This document shows positions 42,563-52,939 of a stretch of DNA of 64,000 bases, piece after piece. The position numbers and the translations under genes are program-made. Below the pieces are notes generated by a model. That model made no database searches, had not been told where the DNA came from, and saw only the letters and a program-made list of their open reading frames with translations. The stretch is from Nakamurella lactea DSM 19367 (GTDB lineage: Bacteria; Actinomycetota; Actinomycetes; Mycobacteriales; Nakamurellaceae): NCBI RefSeq assembly GCF_000426645.1, contig NZ_AUFT01000021.1, positions 1 through 64,000 of the forward strand, given 5' to 3'. Every line of letters begins with the position of its first letter. The first letter of the stretch is position 1.

Positions 42563-43360
42563 TCAGTTGCCGGGCATCCAGATCAGACCTGCCTGACGCC
42601 CGGTTCGGCCGGATCGCCGATGGCTGAACAGGTCCGGGTCCTCCCGGGTACAGCGTTGATCGATCAGCACGGTCTCCGCACCGGCTGCGGCGAACTGCGC
42701 GGCCAGCCCGGCCCGCAGATCCACACCGCTGGTGCCGTCGGCCGTTTCGCAGGCCGATCCGGGCAGCGTCGCCTCCACCTGCGCCTGCAGGTCGGCCGGC
42801 ACCTCGTAGCAGCGGCCGCAGATCGCCGGCCCGAGCAGCACCTGCAGACCGGCCGGATCGGCGCCGGCCTCCGTCATCGCGGTGAGCAGTTCCAGGCCGA
42901 TGCCGTCGGCGGCGCCGCGGCGGCCCGCATGCGCCGCGCCGATCACCCCGGCAACCGGGTCGACGGCCAGGATCGGCACACAATCGGCGACCAGCACGGC
43001 CAGCGCGAGATCGCGGCGGGTGGTGACGATCCCGTCGGTGCCGGGCAGCGGTCCCGGCCCGTCCACCGGTACCACCCTGGTGCCGTGCACCTGCTGCATC
43101 CAGACGATCCGACCGGTGGGCAGGCCGGCAGCGGCGGCCAACCGTGCCCGGTTCGCCTCGACGGCGACCGGGTCGTCGCCCACGCCGCCGCCGAGGTTGA
43201 AGCTGTCGAACGGGGCCTCGGACACGCCACCGGATCTGGTGGTGACGATCCGTCGCACCACCGGCGGCGCAGTGCTTTCGGGCGCCGCACTGTCCGGTGT
43301 GGTGCTGTCCGATTCAGTGCCGTTGGAGGCAGTGCCGACCAAGGCGGTGCCGCCCGTCAC
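42563..43360 (-). CDS. pgeF: PgeF/YfiH multicopper-oxidase-like (laccase domain) protein
   Basis: Predicted 265-residue protein. '[10 protein letters not shown]', '[13 protein letters not shown]' and '[13 protein letters not shown]' carry the metal-binding Cys/His set of the YfiH family, and '[11 protein letters not shown]' follows. Family members act as purine nucleoside phosphorylases or in E. coli as a peptidoglycan editing factor that removes wrong L-Ser from precursors. The first ~35 residues are a Ser/Thr-rich low-complexity extension. GTG start overlaps the ftsZ stop by GTGA. Confidence 0.92.
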   Translation of the reverse strand: MTGGTALVGTASNGTESDSTTPDSAAPESTAPPVVRRIVTTRSGGVSEAPFDSFNLGGGVGDDPVAVEANRARLAAAAGLPTGRIVWMQQVHGTRVVPVDGPGPLPGTDGIVTTRRDLALAVLVADCVPILAVDPVAGVIGAAHAGRRGAADGIGLELLTAMTEAGADPAGLQVLLGPAICGRCYEVPADLQAQVEATLPGSACETADGTSGVDLRAGLAAQFAAAGAETVLIDQRCTREDPDLFSHRRSGRTGRQAGLIWMPGN

Positions 43361-44676
43361 CGCTTCATGAACGGCGGGACGTCGACGTCGTCATCGTCGT
43401 CCACCTGCACAACGCTTCGCTGCGGCGGGGTACTCGGCGGGGTCGGCGGCACGTACGGCTGCCCACCCGGCCGTTCGTCATAGCCGTCCTGCTGGGCCGG
43501 CCGGCCGGCGCCCCGCTGACCGTTCCCGTTGTGGCCGTTCGGGTGCTGGCCGTTCGGCGCACCGTTCGGGGGCTGGCCGTTCGCGCCGGCCGGCTGCCCA
43601 TAGCCGTTGGCCGGACCCCGTCCCGGCTGGGCCGGCTCGCGACGGACCTGGCCGGCCGCCGAATCGGCGATCGGCCCGCGGGCGGTGCGATCGCCGCCGC
43701 GGTCGCGCTCCAGCGGCGGCAGGGTCGACGGGGTGGAGTCGAAGCCGGCGGCGATCACCGTCACCCGCACCTCGTCACCGAGCGAATCGTCGATCACCGT
43801 CCCGAAGATGATGTTGGCCTCTTCGTGCGCCGCCTCCTGCACCAGCGAGGCGGCCTCGTTGATCTCGAACAACCCGAGGTCGCTGCCGCCGGCGATGGAC
43901 AGCAGCACCCCGTGGGCGCCGTCCATGCTGGCCTCCAGCAGCGGCGAGTTGATCGCCTTCTGCGCGGCCTCGACCGCGCGACCCTCGCCGCGGGAGGAGC
44001 CGATGCCCATCAGGGCGGTACCGGCACCCGCCATCACGCTCTTCACGTCGGCGAAGTCGACGTTGATCAGGCCGGGGGTGGTGATCAGGTCGGTGATGCC
44101 CTGGACACCGTTGAGCAGCACCTCGTCGGCGGACCGGAAGGCGTCCATCAGGCTGACGCCCTGGTCGCCGAGCTGCAGCAGCCGATCGTTCGGGATGACG
44201 ATGAGCGTGTCGCACTCGTTGCGCAGCTCGGTGATCCCGTCCTCGGCCTGGCCGCCGCGCCGGCGTCCTTCGAAGGTGAACGGCCGGGTGACGACGCCGA
44301 TGGTCAGCGCACCGAGGCTGCGGGCGATGGAGGCAACCACCGGCGCGCCGCCGGTACCGGTGCCGCCACCCTCGCCGGCGGTGACGAAGACCATGTCGGC
44401 GCCCTTGAGAACGTCCTCGATCTCGGCGCGGTGATCCTCGGCGGCCTTACGACCGACCTCGGGGTCTGCACCGGCACCGAGGCCACGGGTGAGTTCGCGA
44501 CCGACGTCGAGCTTGACGTCGGCATCGCTCATCAGCAGCGCCTGGGCGTCGGTGTTGATCGCGATGAACTCGACCCCGCGCAGGCCGACCTCGATCATCC
44601 GGTTGACGGCGTTGACGCCACCGCCGCCGATGCCGACGACCTTGATGACGGCCAGGTAGTTGTGCGGAGGCGTCAT
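43357..44676 (-). CDS. ftsZ: Cell-division GTPase FtsZ
   Basis: Predicted 439-residue tubulin homologue that forms the Z-ring. The GTP signature GGGTGTG is at residues 103-109 and the T7 loop 'NVDFADV' is present. The linker (~330-420) is Asn/Gly/Pro/Gln-rich with repeated 'NGQPPNG' units. The C-terminal peptide 'VDVPPFMKR', after an Asp tract, is the SepF/FtsW docking tail. ATG at 44676 with GGGAAGGG upstream. It is separated from ftsQ by an NCS2 permease gene, which is unusual. Confidence 0.97.
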   Translation of the reverse strand: MTPPHNYLAVIKVVGIGGGGVNAVNRMIEVGLRGVEFIAINTDAQALLMSDADVKLDVGRELTRGLGAGADPEVGRKAAEDHRAEIEDVLKGADMVFVTAGEGGGTGTGGAPVVASIARSLGALTIGVVTRPFTFEGRRRGGQAEDGITELRNECDTLIVIPNDRLLQLGDQGVSLMDAFRSADEVLLNGVQGITDLITTPGLINVDFADVKSVMAGAGTALMGIGSSRGEGRAVEAAQKAINSPLLEASMDGAHGVLLSIAGGSDLGLFEINEAASLVQEAAHEEANIIFGTVIDDSLGDEVRVTVIAAGFDSTPSTLPPLERDRGGDRTARGPIADSAAGQVRREPAQPGRGPANGYGQPAGANGQPPNGAPNGQHPNGHNGNGQRGAGRPAQQDGYDERPGGQPYVPPTPPSTPPQRSVVQVDDDDDVDVPPFMKR

Positions 44677-45004
44677 GGTGACGGACCCTTCCCTCGTTCG
44701 ATCTGTCGGTCTGAGCGGGTGCTGCCCGGTCTGCTGGGTGGCGTTGCTGGTGTGCGCTGCGGACCTGATCTCGGTGGGCTCCCCGGGCACGCTTCCCCAC
44801 GCTTCCGGATTAACCCTCAACCTCAACCAGACCCTTATAGTTATGTCAAGTGGTTCTGCTGAAACGGTAAGTCGGCGGCCGACGTTCCTGGGGATGACGC
44901 GCCGGTGTGTCGTCGGGCTTTCTGTGCCGCGCCAACTGCCCGACCCCGCGCCCGCCCGTCCAACATGGACAGTTCCGCGCGCCCGGGCCCCGGCGGGCGA
45001 ACGG
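44677..45004 (-). promoter_or_regulatory. ftsZ upstream region with AT-rich promoter candidate
   Basis: The 328-base gap between the permease stop and ftsZ contains an AT-rich island at about 44805-44875 in otherwise GC-rich DNA. On the minus strand it includes TTGACA (44849-44844), TATAAG (44839-44834) and TTGAGGTTGAGGGTTAAT. The first two hexamers are too close to act together, so I cannot assign -35 and -10 with confidence. ftsZ very likely has its own promoter here. Confidence 0.5.
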
Positions 45005-46552
45005 TCAGCCGATGCCGAAGAGGTTCTTCAGCGGCTCGATGGCGAAATAGACGGCGAACAGGGCCGAGATCACCCACAGCAGCGGGTGCACCTCGCGGGC
45101 CCGGCCGGTGGCGGCCCGGAGCACCACCCAGGCGATGAAGCCGGCGCCGACGCCGTTGGTGATCGAGTAGGTGAACGGCATCAGCACGATGGTCAGGAAC
45201 GCCGGCAGCGCGTCGGCGAACTTGCCGAAGTCGATGTTCTTGATCTGCGACATCATCAGTACACCGACCACCACCAGGGCCGGAGTCGCGGCCTCGGAGG
45301 GCACGAACTGGGCCAGCGGCGACAGGAAGATGGTCAGCACGAACAGCGCCGAGGTGAAGACGCTGGCCAGCCCGGTGCGGGCGCCGTCGCCGATGCCCGC
45401 CGCCGACTCGACGTAGGTGGTGGCCGACGACGCCGAGGTCACGCCGCCGGCCACCGCTGCCACCCCGTCGACCAGCAGAATCTCCTTGATCCGCGGCACC
45501 TCGCCCTTGTCGTCCAGCAGCTTCGCCTCGGCCGCCAGCCCGATGGTCGTGCCCATCACGTCGAAGAAGTCCGAGAGCACCAGCGAAAAGATCAGCACGA
45601 CGCAGGTGAGCACTCCGGCGATGGAGAAACCGGCGCCCAGCGAGAACTGTCCGAACAGACTGAAATCCGGTGCGCCGAAAGTCTTTCCCTGAAACGACGG
45701 CACGTTCAGGGCCCAGCCGGTCGGGTTCGTCACGTTGCCGTCGGCGTCGGTTCCCTGCGGTCCGATCTTCAGCGCGGCTTCCAGGATCACCGCCAGCACG
45801 GTGCTGACGACGATGCCAATCAGAATGCCGCCCTTCACCTTGCGCGCCACCAGGATCGAGGTCAGCAGCAGCCCGACCACGAACACCACGGTCGGCCAGC
45901 CGTTCAGGTGGCCGTGGATGCCGATGTCGACGACGGTGCCGTCGCCCCGCCGGACGAAACCGGCGTCGACCAGACCGATCAGCGCGATGAACATCCCGAT
46001 GCCGACCGCGATCGCGCTCTTCAGGGTCGACGGGATGGCCCGAAACACCGCGACCCGGAACCCGGTCAACACCAGGAAGACGATCACCAGGCCCTCGATC
46101 ACCACCAGGCCCATGGCCGCCGGCCAGGACATCTCGGAGGCCACCTGGAAGGCGACGAAAGCGTTGAGCCCCAACCCCGTCGCCACCGCGAACGGTGCCC
46201 GCCCGGCGATGCCCATGGCCAGCGTCATCACGGCAGCCAGCAGTGCCGTCATCGCGGCGATCGCCGATATCGCCGGTGCCGAGCCGAAGCCGAGCAGGTG
46301 CCCGTCGGCATCCGGGACGGTGCCGAGGATCAGCGGGTTCAGCACGACGATGTAGACCATGGTGACGAAAGTGACCAGGCCGCCACGGAACTCGGTGGCG
46401 AGGCTGGAACCGCGGGCGCTGATCGAGAAGAATCTGTCCAGCCCGGAGGCGGACCGGCCGGCGGACTTGCCCGGATCCGGGGAGGTCCCGCCAGCGGTCG
46501 CCGCCGCTCCGGTTCGCTGGGAATCGCCCTTGTTCACAGACGGTCGGCTCAT
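45005..46552 (-). CDS. NCS2-family purine permease (AzgA-like), inserted in the dcw cluster
   Basis: Predicted 515-residue membrane transporter with about 12-14 hydrophobic segments. It begins after ~35 polar residues with '[36 protein letters not shown]', the start of AzgA-type adenine/guanine/hypoxanthine permeases; '[10 protein letters not shown]' and '[15 protein letters not shown]' are the substrate-site helices. Proton-driven nucleobase uptake is the family role. ATG at 46552 with GAAGGG upstream. It lies between ftsQ and ftsZ on the same strand; no link to division is known. Confidence 0.9.
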   Translation of the reverse strand: MSRPSVNKGDSQRTGAAATAGGTSPDPGKSAGRSASGLDRFFSISARGSSLATEFRGGLVTFVTMVYIVVLNPLILGTVPDADGHLLGFGSAPAISAIAAMTALLAAVMTLAMGIAGRAPFAVATGLGLNAFVAFQVASEMSWPAAMGLVVIEGLVIVFLVLTGFRVAVFRAIPSTLKSAIAVGIGMFIALIGLVDAGFVRRGDGTVVDIGIHGHLNGWPTVVFVVGLLLTSILVARKVKGGILIGIVVSTVLAVILEAALKIGPQGTDADGNVTNPTGWALNVPSFQGKTFGAPDFSLFGQFSLGAGFSIAGVLTCVVLIFSLVLSDFFDVMGTTIGLAAEAKLLDDKGEVPRIKEILLVDGVAAVAGGVTSASSATTYVESAAGIGDGARTGLASVFTSALFVLTIFLSPLAQFVPSEAATPALVVVGVLMMSQIKNIDFGKFADALPAFLTIVLMPFTYSITNGVGAGFIAWVVLRAATGRAREVHPLLWVISALFAVYFAIEPLKNLFGIG

Positions 46553-46685
46553 CGAGGTCTGCCCTTCGTGGTTCGGCGGGACAATCGGCGGGCGTTCGCC
46601 CGGTGGCATCCCAACACACCCGCGCCGAAGCCGCACGACAGGCTCCGCACTCCCGCAGGGCGCTCGCCCAGCCGGCCCGGCCGTG

Positions 46686-47438
46686 CTACTTGACCGTCAC
46701 CATCGTCGGGTCGGTCAGGTCGAAGACGGTGCCCGGTTGTTCCAGCACCACGGGCAGGATCTGCGCCTTCTGCGCGGTGTTGCTGCCGTCGCCCCAGATC
46801 ACCGTCCGATCGTCGTTGAGCACCAGGGTCACCTGGTAGGCGCTGGGCGCCCGGATCCTGCTGACCATCGCGCGCACCGGCTTCGGCAGCGCCTTCACCA
46901 CGTCCAACGCCGCCCTGGTGGCCGGGTCGTGCGGACCGGGCGTGGCCAACTCGATCGCCGGCAGCGACGCGGGTCTGGTCTTGCTGGAGACGTACGGCAG
47001 TCCGTCGGCGTCCAGCGACCACCATGCACCGTTCGCGTTGGTGACCGCCACCGCGACCCTCGCAGTGATGGTGAGGGACAGGATGTTCGGCCATTCTCGC
47101 GCCGCCGTCACCGATTTGACCTGGGGCACGGCCGCGACGTCGGCCTGCACCGCGCCCAGGTCGACGGACACCAGCGGGGTGCCGATCTGCCCCTTGGTGG
47201 CGGTCTTCACCGCGGCGGTCAGCGCGCCGGGCAGCGGCTTGCCGTCGCTGCTGCTGATGCTGATGCCCCTGACCGCGAACATCGGCGTCTTCCAGAACAC
47301 GTAGGCGCCGCCGGCCAGCAGGGCCAGCACCAGGCCGATCGACAGCACCCATGGCCAACGCCGGCGCCGGTAGCCCCTGGTCGGCGCCGGCTCGGGTGCG
47401 CGGCCGACCCCGGCGTAGCGTCGGGTTGCGGTGGTCAT
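46686..47438 (-). CDS. ftsQ: Divisome protein FtsQ
   Basis: Predicted 250-residue single-pass protein. A basic cytoplasmic N-terminus (~30 residues), a transmembrane helix (~31-50), then a POTRA domain ('MFAVRGISISSSDGKPLPG', 'LVSVDLGAVQADVAAVPQVKSVTAAREWPNILSLTI') and the FtsQ beta domain. It bridges FtsB/FtsL and the septal synthase. The ATG overlaps the murC stop by ATGA. Confidence 0.94.
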   Translation of the reverse strand: MTTATRRYAGVGRAPEPAPTRGYRRRRWPWVLSIGLVLALLAGGAYVFWKTPMFAVRGISISSSDGKPLPGALTAAVKTATKGQIGTPLVSVDLGAVQADVAAVPQVKSVTAAREWPNILSLTITARVAVAVTNANGAWWSLDADGLPYVSSKTRPASLPAIELATPGPHDPATRAALDVVKALPKPVRAMVSRIRAPSAYQVTLVLNDDRTVIWGDGSNTAQKAQILPVVLEQPGTVFDLTDPTMVTVK

Positions 47439-48880
47439 CCCGCACCCGACCCGTCCGTCAGCAGGTCCAGCAGCCGCGGGCCCAGCATGGTGACGTCGCC
47501 GGCTCCCATGGTGACCACCACGTCGCCGGGGCGGACCAGGCCGGCGACCGTGTCCGGGGCGGCGCCGAGACTGGGTTCGTAGACCACCTGGGCGCCGTCG
47601 ATCCGCTCGGCCACCAGCGCGCCGGTGACGCCGGGCTGCGGGTCCTCCCTTGCGCCGTAGACGTCCAGCACCACCGCAACGTCCGCCAGGCCGAGCGCGG
47701 CGCCGAACTCGGCGGCGAAGGTCAGCGTGCGGGAGTACAGGTGCGGCTGGAACACCACCACCAGCCGGCCGTCGGCCGGCACGATGCTGCGGGCGGCCTG
47801 CAACTGCGCCCGCACCTCGGTCGGGTGGTGGGCGTAGTCGTCGTAGACCACCACCTCGCCGGCCCGGCCCTTGAACTCGAACCGGCGGCGGACACCTGTG
47901 TACCGTGCCAGGCCCTGCGCCATGGTGTCCGAGTCGACGCCGAGCAGCACGCCGGCGGTCAGCGCGCCGGCCGCGTTGAGCATCATGTGCTCCCCCGGCA
48001 CCGCCAGCTGCAACCGGATGACGGTGCCGTCCGGCAGCGTCAGGTCGGCGGCGGTGTGGTGGCCGTCCACCGCCGACGGCCCGAGCCGGACGTCGGCGTT
48101 CTCGCCCCGGCCGTAGCCGACGATCCGCGGCTGCCCGGGACCCGAGGACCTGACCCGTTCCAGCAAGGCCTGCACGCCGGGATCGTCGACGCCGGCGACC
48201 AGGAAGCCGCCGGGGGCGATTCGCTCGACGAACTGGTCGAACACTGCCGCGTAGGCCTCGGCGGTGCCGTGGTGGTCCAGGTGGTCGGGCTCCAGATTGG
48301 TGACGATCGCGCCGTGCGGGGTGAACGCCAGGAACGAGCCGTCCGACTCGTCGGCCTCGGCCACGAAGATATCGCCGGATCCGTGATGGGCACCGGCCCC
48401 GGACTCGTTCAGCTCACCGCCGATCGCGAAAGATGGGTCCAGGCCGGCGTTCTGCAGCGCTACGGTCAACATCGAGGTGGTCGAGGTCTTGCCGTGGGTG
48501 CCGGCGACGCAGACGCTGCGGTGGTCCGTCATCAGCGCGGCCAGTGCCACCGCCCGCCGGACGATCGGGATGCCGCGGCGGCGCGCCTCGACCACCTCGG
48601 GGTTGTCCGGCCGGATGGCCGAGGACACCACGACAGCGGTCGGCCCGCCCTCGATCAGGTCCAGGTTCTCGGCCCGGTGTCCGACGGCCGTGCGCACGCC
48701 GCGGACGGACAATCCGGTGAGCACGTGCGAGCCCTTGGCGTCGGACCCGGACACGTCCAGGCCGCGGTCGGCCAGGATCCGGGCGATCGCGTTCATCCCG
48801 GCCCCGCCGGCGCCGACCAGGTGCACCCGCGACAGGTCGGTGCCGTCTGCGGTCCGCGGTACGGCGTCGAACTCGGTCAT
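47435..48880 (-). CDS. murC: UDP-N-acetylmuramate-L-alanine ligase MurC
   Basis: Predicted 481-residue cytoplasmic ligase adding L-Ala to UDP-MurNAc. '[18 protein letters not shown]' is the N-terminal UDP-binding loop, '[14 protein letters not shown]' the ATP loop, and '[10 protein letters not shown]' the metal site; the C-terminal ligase domain follows. Full length. It overlaps murG and ftsQ by 4 bases on each side. Confidence 0.97.
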   Translation of the reverse strand: MTEFDAVPRTADGTDLSRVHLVGAGGAGMNAIARILADRGLDVSGSDAKGSHVLTGLSVRGVRTAVGHRAENLDLIEGGPTAVVVSSAIRPDNPEVVEARRRGIPIVRRAVALAALMTDHRSVCVAGTHGKTSTTSMLTVALQNAGLDPSFAIGGELNESGAGAHHGSGDIFVAEADESDGSFLAFTPHGAIVTNLEPDHLDHHGTAEAYAAVFDQFVERIAPGGFLVAGVDDPGVQALLERVRSSGPGQPRIVGYGRGENADVRLGPSAVDGHHTAADLTLPDGTVIRLQLAVPGEHMMLNAAGALTAGVLLGVDSDTMAQGLARYTGVRRRFEFKGRAGEVVVYDDYAHHPTEVRAQLQAARSIVPADGRLVVVFQPHLYSRTLTFAAEFGAALGLADVAVVLDVYGAREDPQPGVTGALVAERIDGAQVVYEPSLGAAPDTVAGLVRPGDVVVTMGAGDVTMLGPRLLDLLTDGSGAG

Positions 48881-50004
48881 CGGTGGGCTCCTCGTCCGGC
48901 GGCCGCACGCACCAGTTGCGCCAGTTCCCGGCCGACGTCGTGCTGACCCACGGCGGCCGCAGCGGCCTGCATCGCGGCGAACCGGGCGGCGCCGTCACCG
49001 TCCGGCAGCAGCAGTGGAATCACCTGTGAGACAATGGCTTCCGATGTCAGGTCAGCGTCGTCGATGATGATCGCCGAGCCGGCCTCGAGTTGTCCGGTGG
49101 CGTTCAGCCGCTGTTCGCCATTGCCGTGCGGCAGCGGAACGTACACCGCCGGCAGCCCGACGGTGCCGGTCTCGGCGACCGTCATCGCGCCGGACCGGCC
49201 GAGCATCAGGTCGACGGCGGAGAACGCCAGGTCCATCCGGTCCAGGTACGGCACCGTGACATAGGCCGGTGCGCCGGTCGGTAGGTCGTCCGGCAACTCG
49301 ACGGTGTTCTTGCGGCCGTGCGCGTGCAGCACGCCGATGCCGGCGTCGGCAAGTTCGCGGGCGGCGCCGCTGACCGCGGTGTTGATCCGCTGTGCCCCTT
49401 GGGATCCGCCCCAGACCAGCAGCGTCGGTGCGTCCGGATCCAGCCCGAAGAACTCCCTGGCCTGCGCGCGCAGCGCGGCCCGGTCCAGGCCGGCCAGCGC
49501 CGGCCGCACCGGGATTCCGATGACGGTGGCGTTCGTCAGCCCTGATCCTTCGACGGCCACCGCGACCGTGTCGGCGAACCGGGCGCCGATCTTGTTGGCC
49601 AGCCCGGCCCGCGCGTTGCTCTCGTGGATGACGATCGGGACCCGCTTGCGGGCCGCCAGGTAGGCCGGTAGCGCGACATAGCCGCCGAAGCCGACCACCA
49701 CGTCGACCTGCTCTGCGGCCATGATCGCGCGGGTCGCCTTGATCGCCGACCGCATCCGCGGCGCCAGGGTGATCAGATCCTTGGACGGCTTGCGCGGCAA
49801 CGGTACCGCCGGGATCAACTCGAGGCGGTAGCCGCGGGCCGGCACCAACGTGGTCTCCAGTCCGCGGTCGGTGCCAAGGGCAGTGATCCGGACGTCCGGG
49901 TCGTCGGCGCGCAACGCGTCGGCGACCGCCAGCGCCGGTTCGATGTGACCGGCGGTGCCGCCGCCGGCCAGCAGTACCGACAGCGGTCGGGAGGGTTGGC
50001 TCAT
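48877..50004 (-). CDS. murG: Lipid II synthase glycosyltransferase MurG
   Basis: Predicted 375-residue peripheral membrane enzyme transferring GlcNAc to lipid I. '[20 protein letters not shown]' and '[11 protein letters not shown]' are the two G-loops, with '[10 protein letters not shown]' and '[12 protein letters not shown]' binding UDP-GlcNAc. ATG at 50004 is set by the ATGA overlap with ftsW; upstream frame is shadow. Confidence 0.96.
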   Translation of the reverse strand: MSQPSRPLSVLLAGGGTAGHIEPALAVADALRADDPDVRITALGTDRGLETTLVPARGYRLELIPAVPLPRKPSKDLITLAPRMRSAIKATRAIMAAEQVDVVVGFGGYVALPAYLAARKRVPIVIHESNARAGLANKIGARFADTVAVAVEGSGLTNATVIGIPVRPALAGLDRAALRAQAREFFGLDPDAPTLLVWGGSQGAQRINTAVSGAARELADAGIGVLHAHGRKNTVELPDDLPTGAPAYVTVPYLDRMDLAFSAVDLMLGRSGAMTVAETGTVGLPAVYVPLPHGNGEQRLNATGQLEAGSAIIIDDADLTSEAIVSQVIPLLLPDGDGAARFAAMQAAAAAVGQHDVGRELAQLVRAAAGRGAHR

Positions 50005-51359
50005 CCGCGGGTCCCGATGCCCAGGAACGCCGAGAACCGGCCCGGACCGTTGGCATGCAGCGCGGTGGCGGCCGGTGGCTCGCGGCGGGCGAAGTTGGCC
50101 AGCAGACCGAACACCGTCATGCTGACGATCAGCGACGAGCCGCCGGAGGAGATCAGCGGCAGGGTCAGCCCGGTGGTGGGCAGCGCACCGACCACGTAAC
50201 CGATGTTGATCGCCGCCTGGCCGACCAGCCAGACCGTGGCCGCCCCGGCGGCGATCTTGATGAACGGGTCGACGTTGCGGCGGGCGATCCGCAGACCGGT
50301 GTAGGCCAACAGGGCGAACAGCAGGATCACCACGGCGGCGCCGATCAGCCCGAGTTCCTCGCCGATGATGGCGAAGATGAAATCGGAATCCGCGTAGGGC
50401 AGCCAGCTCCACTTGGCCCGCGACTGGCCGAGCCCGACGCCGAACAACCCGCCGCGACCCATCCCGTACAGGCCCTGGCGCAGCTGGTAAGTGGCCTCCG
50501 GAAACTTCTCCGGATCGAACAGCGCCAGCACCCGCTTGAGCCGGTAGGCCGCCGAGGTGGCCATGTAGGCCATCGCGGCCAACCCGAACGCCGAGGTGGT
50601 CAGGAACAGCCACAGCGGCGCGCCGGCGAACCACATCACCGCGGCCAGCACGATGGCCAGCGTCACCAGCGTTCCCAGATCGGGCTGCAGATAGATGAGC
50701 GCCGCCATCAGCAAAGCGACCGGCACGATCGGAATCAGCAGTTGCCGCAGCGAACCGAGTGACGAACGACGCGCGGCCAGTACGTGCGCGGCCCACAGCA
50801 GCAACGCCAGTTTGGCGAACTCAGCCGGCTGGATGGTGAAGGTGTTCCCGATCCCGATCCAGCTCCGGGCGCCGTTGATGTTGCTGCCGATCCCCGGCAC
50901 CAGCACCGCGACCAGCAGCCCGAGACTGATCACCATGAAGGTGGTGGTCCAGGCCCTGATCACCTTGATCGGCAACCGGGCGGCGAACAGGAAACCGATG
51001 AAACCGATGACGGCGAAGATCGCCTGCCGCTGGAAGGCGGCGAACGAGTTGCGGGCGTCGCCGCGGTAGGAGGTGACCGACGACGAGGAGAGCACCATGA
51101 CCAGCCCGATGCCCAGCAGCAGCAGGAAGATCGCGACGATCAGGTGGAACGACGTCATCGGCCGGTCGAGCCAGTTCTGCAGCCGGCCGATCGGCCCGCT
51201 GCCGCCGTTGCCGGCCGACCTGGGGGCCTTCGATGCGCGGCTCTTCTTCTTCCGGGCATTCGTACCCTGGGTCGACTGCCGGTTGTTCGGAGTCCGGCTG
51301 TTCGGGTTCCTACTGGTCGGGCCTGCCGAGGCGCCTGGTCTGGGATCGGTGGTGGTCAC
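50001..51359 (-). CDS. ftsW: SEDS peptidoglycan glycosyltransferase FtsW
   Basis: Predicted 452-residue polytopic membrane protein, the septal glycan polymerase partner of FtsI. About 60 Asn/Arg/Lys-rich cytoplasmic residues precede ten hydrophobic segments. SEDS marks include '[27 protein letters not shown]', 'QPDLGT' and '[17 protein letters not shown]'. GTG start overlaps the murD stop by GTGA. Confidence 0.96.
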   Translation of the reverse strand: MTTTDPRPGASAGPTSRNPNSRTPNNRQSTQGTNARKKKSRASKAPRSAGNGGSGPIGRLQNWLDRPMTSFHLIVAIFLLLLGIGLVMVLSSSSVTSYRGDARNSFAAFQRQAIFAVIGFIGFLFAARLPIKVIRAWTTTFMVISLGLLVAVLVPGIGSNINGARSWIGIGNTFTIQPAEFAKLALLLWAAHVLAARRSSLGSLRQLLIPIVPVALLMAALIYLQPDLGTLVTLAIVLAAVMWFAGAPLWLFLTTSAFGLAAMAYMATSAAYRLKRVLALFDPEKFPEATYQLRQGLYGMGRGGLFGVGLGQSRAKWSWLPYADSDFIFAIIGEELGLIGAAVVILLFALLAYTGLRIARRNVDPFIKIAAGAATVWLVGQAAINIGYVVGALPTTGLTLPLISSGGSSLIVSMTVFGLLANFARREPPAATALHANGPGRFSAFLGIGTRG

Positions 51360-52843
51360 GGGCGGTCCAGGGCGGCAACCGCTCGAGCGAACGCGTCACC
51401 CCGGGCCGCATACGAGCTGAACATGTCCAGCGAGGCGGCCGCCGGTGCCAGTAGCACCACCGTTCCGGGAGCAGCCAGGGTGGCGGCCGCGCGCACTGCC
51501 TCGTCCATGGCTCCATCGTCGGTTCTGCCGACCGAGATCCGCGGGACATCGGGCGCGTGTCGGCCAAGTGCGTCCTCGATCACCTGTGCGTCGACACCGA
51601 GCAGCACCACGCCGGCCAGCCGGTCCGCGATCCGGGCGACCAATTCGTCGACCGTCGCACCCTTGAGCTGTCCGCCGGCGATCCACACCACCCGTTGGTA
51701 GGCGAGCAGCGAGGCGGCGGCGGCGTGCGGGTTGGTCGCCTTGGTGTCGTTGACGTAGCGGACGCCGCCGATCTCGGCGACCGGCTGGTTGCGGTGCGCA
51801 CCCGGCGTGAACGCCCTGACCCCCTGTCGGATCGCGGGCGGCGGCACGTCGACGGCCAACGCCAGTGCCGCCGCGGCCATCGCGTTGGTGACGTTGTGCC
51901 GGCCGGGCAGCCGCAGGTCGGCGGCGGCGAACAGCCTGCCGTGGCCGAAGGCCTGGTCGACGACAGTCTCGGCGCCACCGGCCGCCGTGACCCCGATCTG
52001 GCCGTCGGCCGGCACCCCGTCGATCACCTCGACCTTGATCCCGGCGGGCGCAGCGCGCAGCAGGGACTCCGCGGTCGGATCGGGGTGATTTTCGCCGCGA
52101 AGTCGCGGCCGGAATCGCCCCGATCCATGGTCGACCGGGCGGTCACGAACGGCGACCGCGATGTCGCCGGTCAGCGCGAGCGCCTTGGCCTGCGCGTAGG
52201 CGGCCATCGAGCCGTGCCAGTCCAGGTGGTCCTCGGCCAGGTTGAGCAGCAGCCCGGCCCGCGGCCGCAGGCTCGGGGCGTAGTGCAGCTGGAAGCTGGA
52301 CAGCTCGGCGGCGATCAGGTCCTGTCTCGGCTGTTGCTGCCACGGCTCGAGGGGTCCGCCGGCCAGCACCGCTTCGATGACCGGCCAGCCCACATTGCCG
52401 CAGGCGGTCACCTGCCGGCCGGCCGCCTGCAGCATCGCCTCGAGCAGGCCGATGGTGGTGGTCTTGCCGTTGGTGCCGGTCACCACCAGCCAGGGCCGCG
52501 GCGATCCGGACGCCTGGTCGATGCGCCAGGCCAGCTCGGTCTCGCCGATCACCTCGATGTCGGCGGCCAGCGCCGAGGCCAGCAAGGGGTGGGACGGTGG
52601 GATGCCGGCGGAGGTGACGACCAGCGAGCAGCCCTGCGGCACGCTCATCAGGTCGCCGGCGAAGGTGACGTCACCGGCGATCTCGGCCAGCCCGGCCGGG
52701 GCGGGCCGGTTCGAGGTGACCAGCACCGAGGCGCCGATCCGTGCCAGGTATCTGACCACCGGCAGACCCGTCACCCCGGCGCCGGCGGCGACCACCAGGT
52801 CGCCGGCTCCCGGGAGGCCCCGACCCCCGTCAGCGATGATCAT
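51356..52843 (-). CDS. murD: UDP-MurNAc-L-Ala:D-Glu ligase MurD with in-frame insertion
   Basis: Predicted 495-residue ligase adding D-glutamate. 'VVAAGAGVTGLPVVRYL' begins the UDP domain, 'VVTGTNGKTTTIGLL' is the ATP loop, and 'LNLAEDHLDWHG' and 'YVNDTKATNPHAA' are conserved. Around residues 235-258 an extra stretch of about 19 residues ('DHGSGRFRPRLRGENHPDP') interrupts the segment where other MurD proteins run directly from 'AV...DDRV' into 'ADLL..APA'. The DNA there is a 50-base palindrome. The reading frame and all active-site motifs are intact, so the enzyme is probably functional. Confidence 0.95.
   Translation of the reverse strand: MIIADGGRGLPGAGDLVVAAGAGVTGLPVVRYLARIGASVLVTSNRPAPAGLAEIAGDVTFAGDLMSVPQGCSLVVTSAGIPPSHPLLASALAADIEVIGETELAWRIDQASGSPRPWLVVTGTNGKTTTIGLLEAMLQAAGRQVTACGNVGWPVIEAVLAGGPLEPWQQQPRQDLIAAELSSFQLHYAPSLRPRAGLLLNLAEDHLDWHGSMAAYAQAKALALTGDIAVAVRDRPVDHGSGRFRPRLRGENHPDPTAESLLRAAPAGIKVEVIDGVPADGQIGVTAAGGAETVVDQAFGHGRLFAAADLRLPGRHNVTNAMAAAALALAVDVPPPAIRQGVRAFTPGAHRNQPVAEIGGVRYVNDTKATNPHAAAASLLAYQRVVWIAGGQLKGATVDELVARIADRLAGVVLLGVDAQVIEDALGRHAPDVPRISVGRTDDGAMDEAVRAAATLAAPGTVVLLAPAAASLDMFSSYAARGDAFARAVAALDRP
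52077..52126. repeat. 50-bp imperfect palindrome inserted in murD
   Basis: Arms of 24 bases, GGATCGGGGTGATTTTCGCC... (52077-52100) and ...GGCCGGAATCGCCCCGATCC (52103-52126), pair at 20 of 24 positions around a 2-base loop. The element sits in frame within the MurD middle domain and accounts for most of the extra residues there. This resembles palindromic elements known to insert into Rickettsia genes, but no sequence link to them is claimed. Confidence 0.85.
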
Positions 52844-52939
52844 GACGCGCTGCCCGGCATATCGGACAGCGACCCGGCGTGGCGCTGGCGGACGGCCATG
52901 ATCATCACGAACGGTGCGGGGAGTGGTGGGGAGACCACG

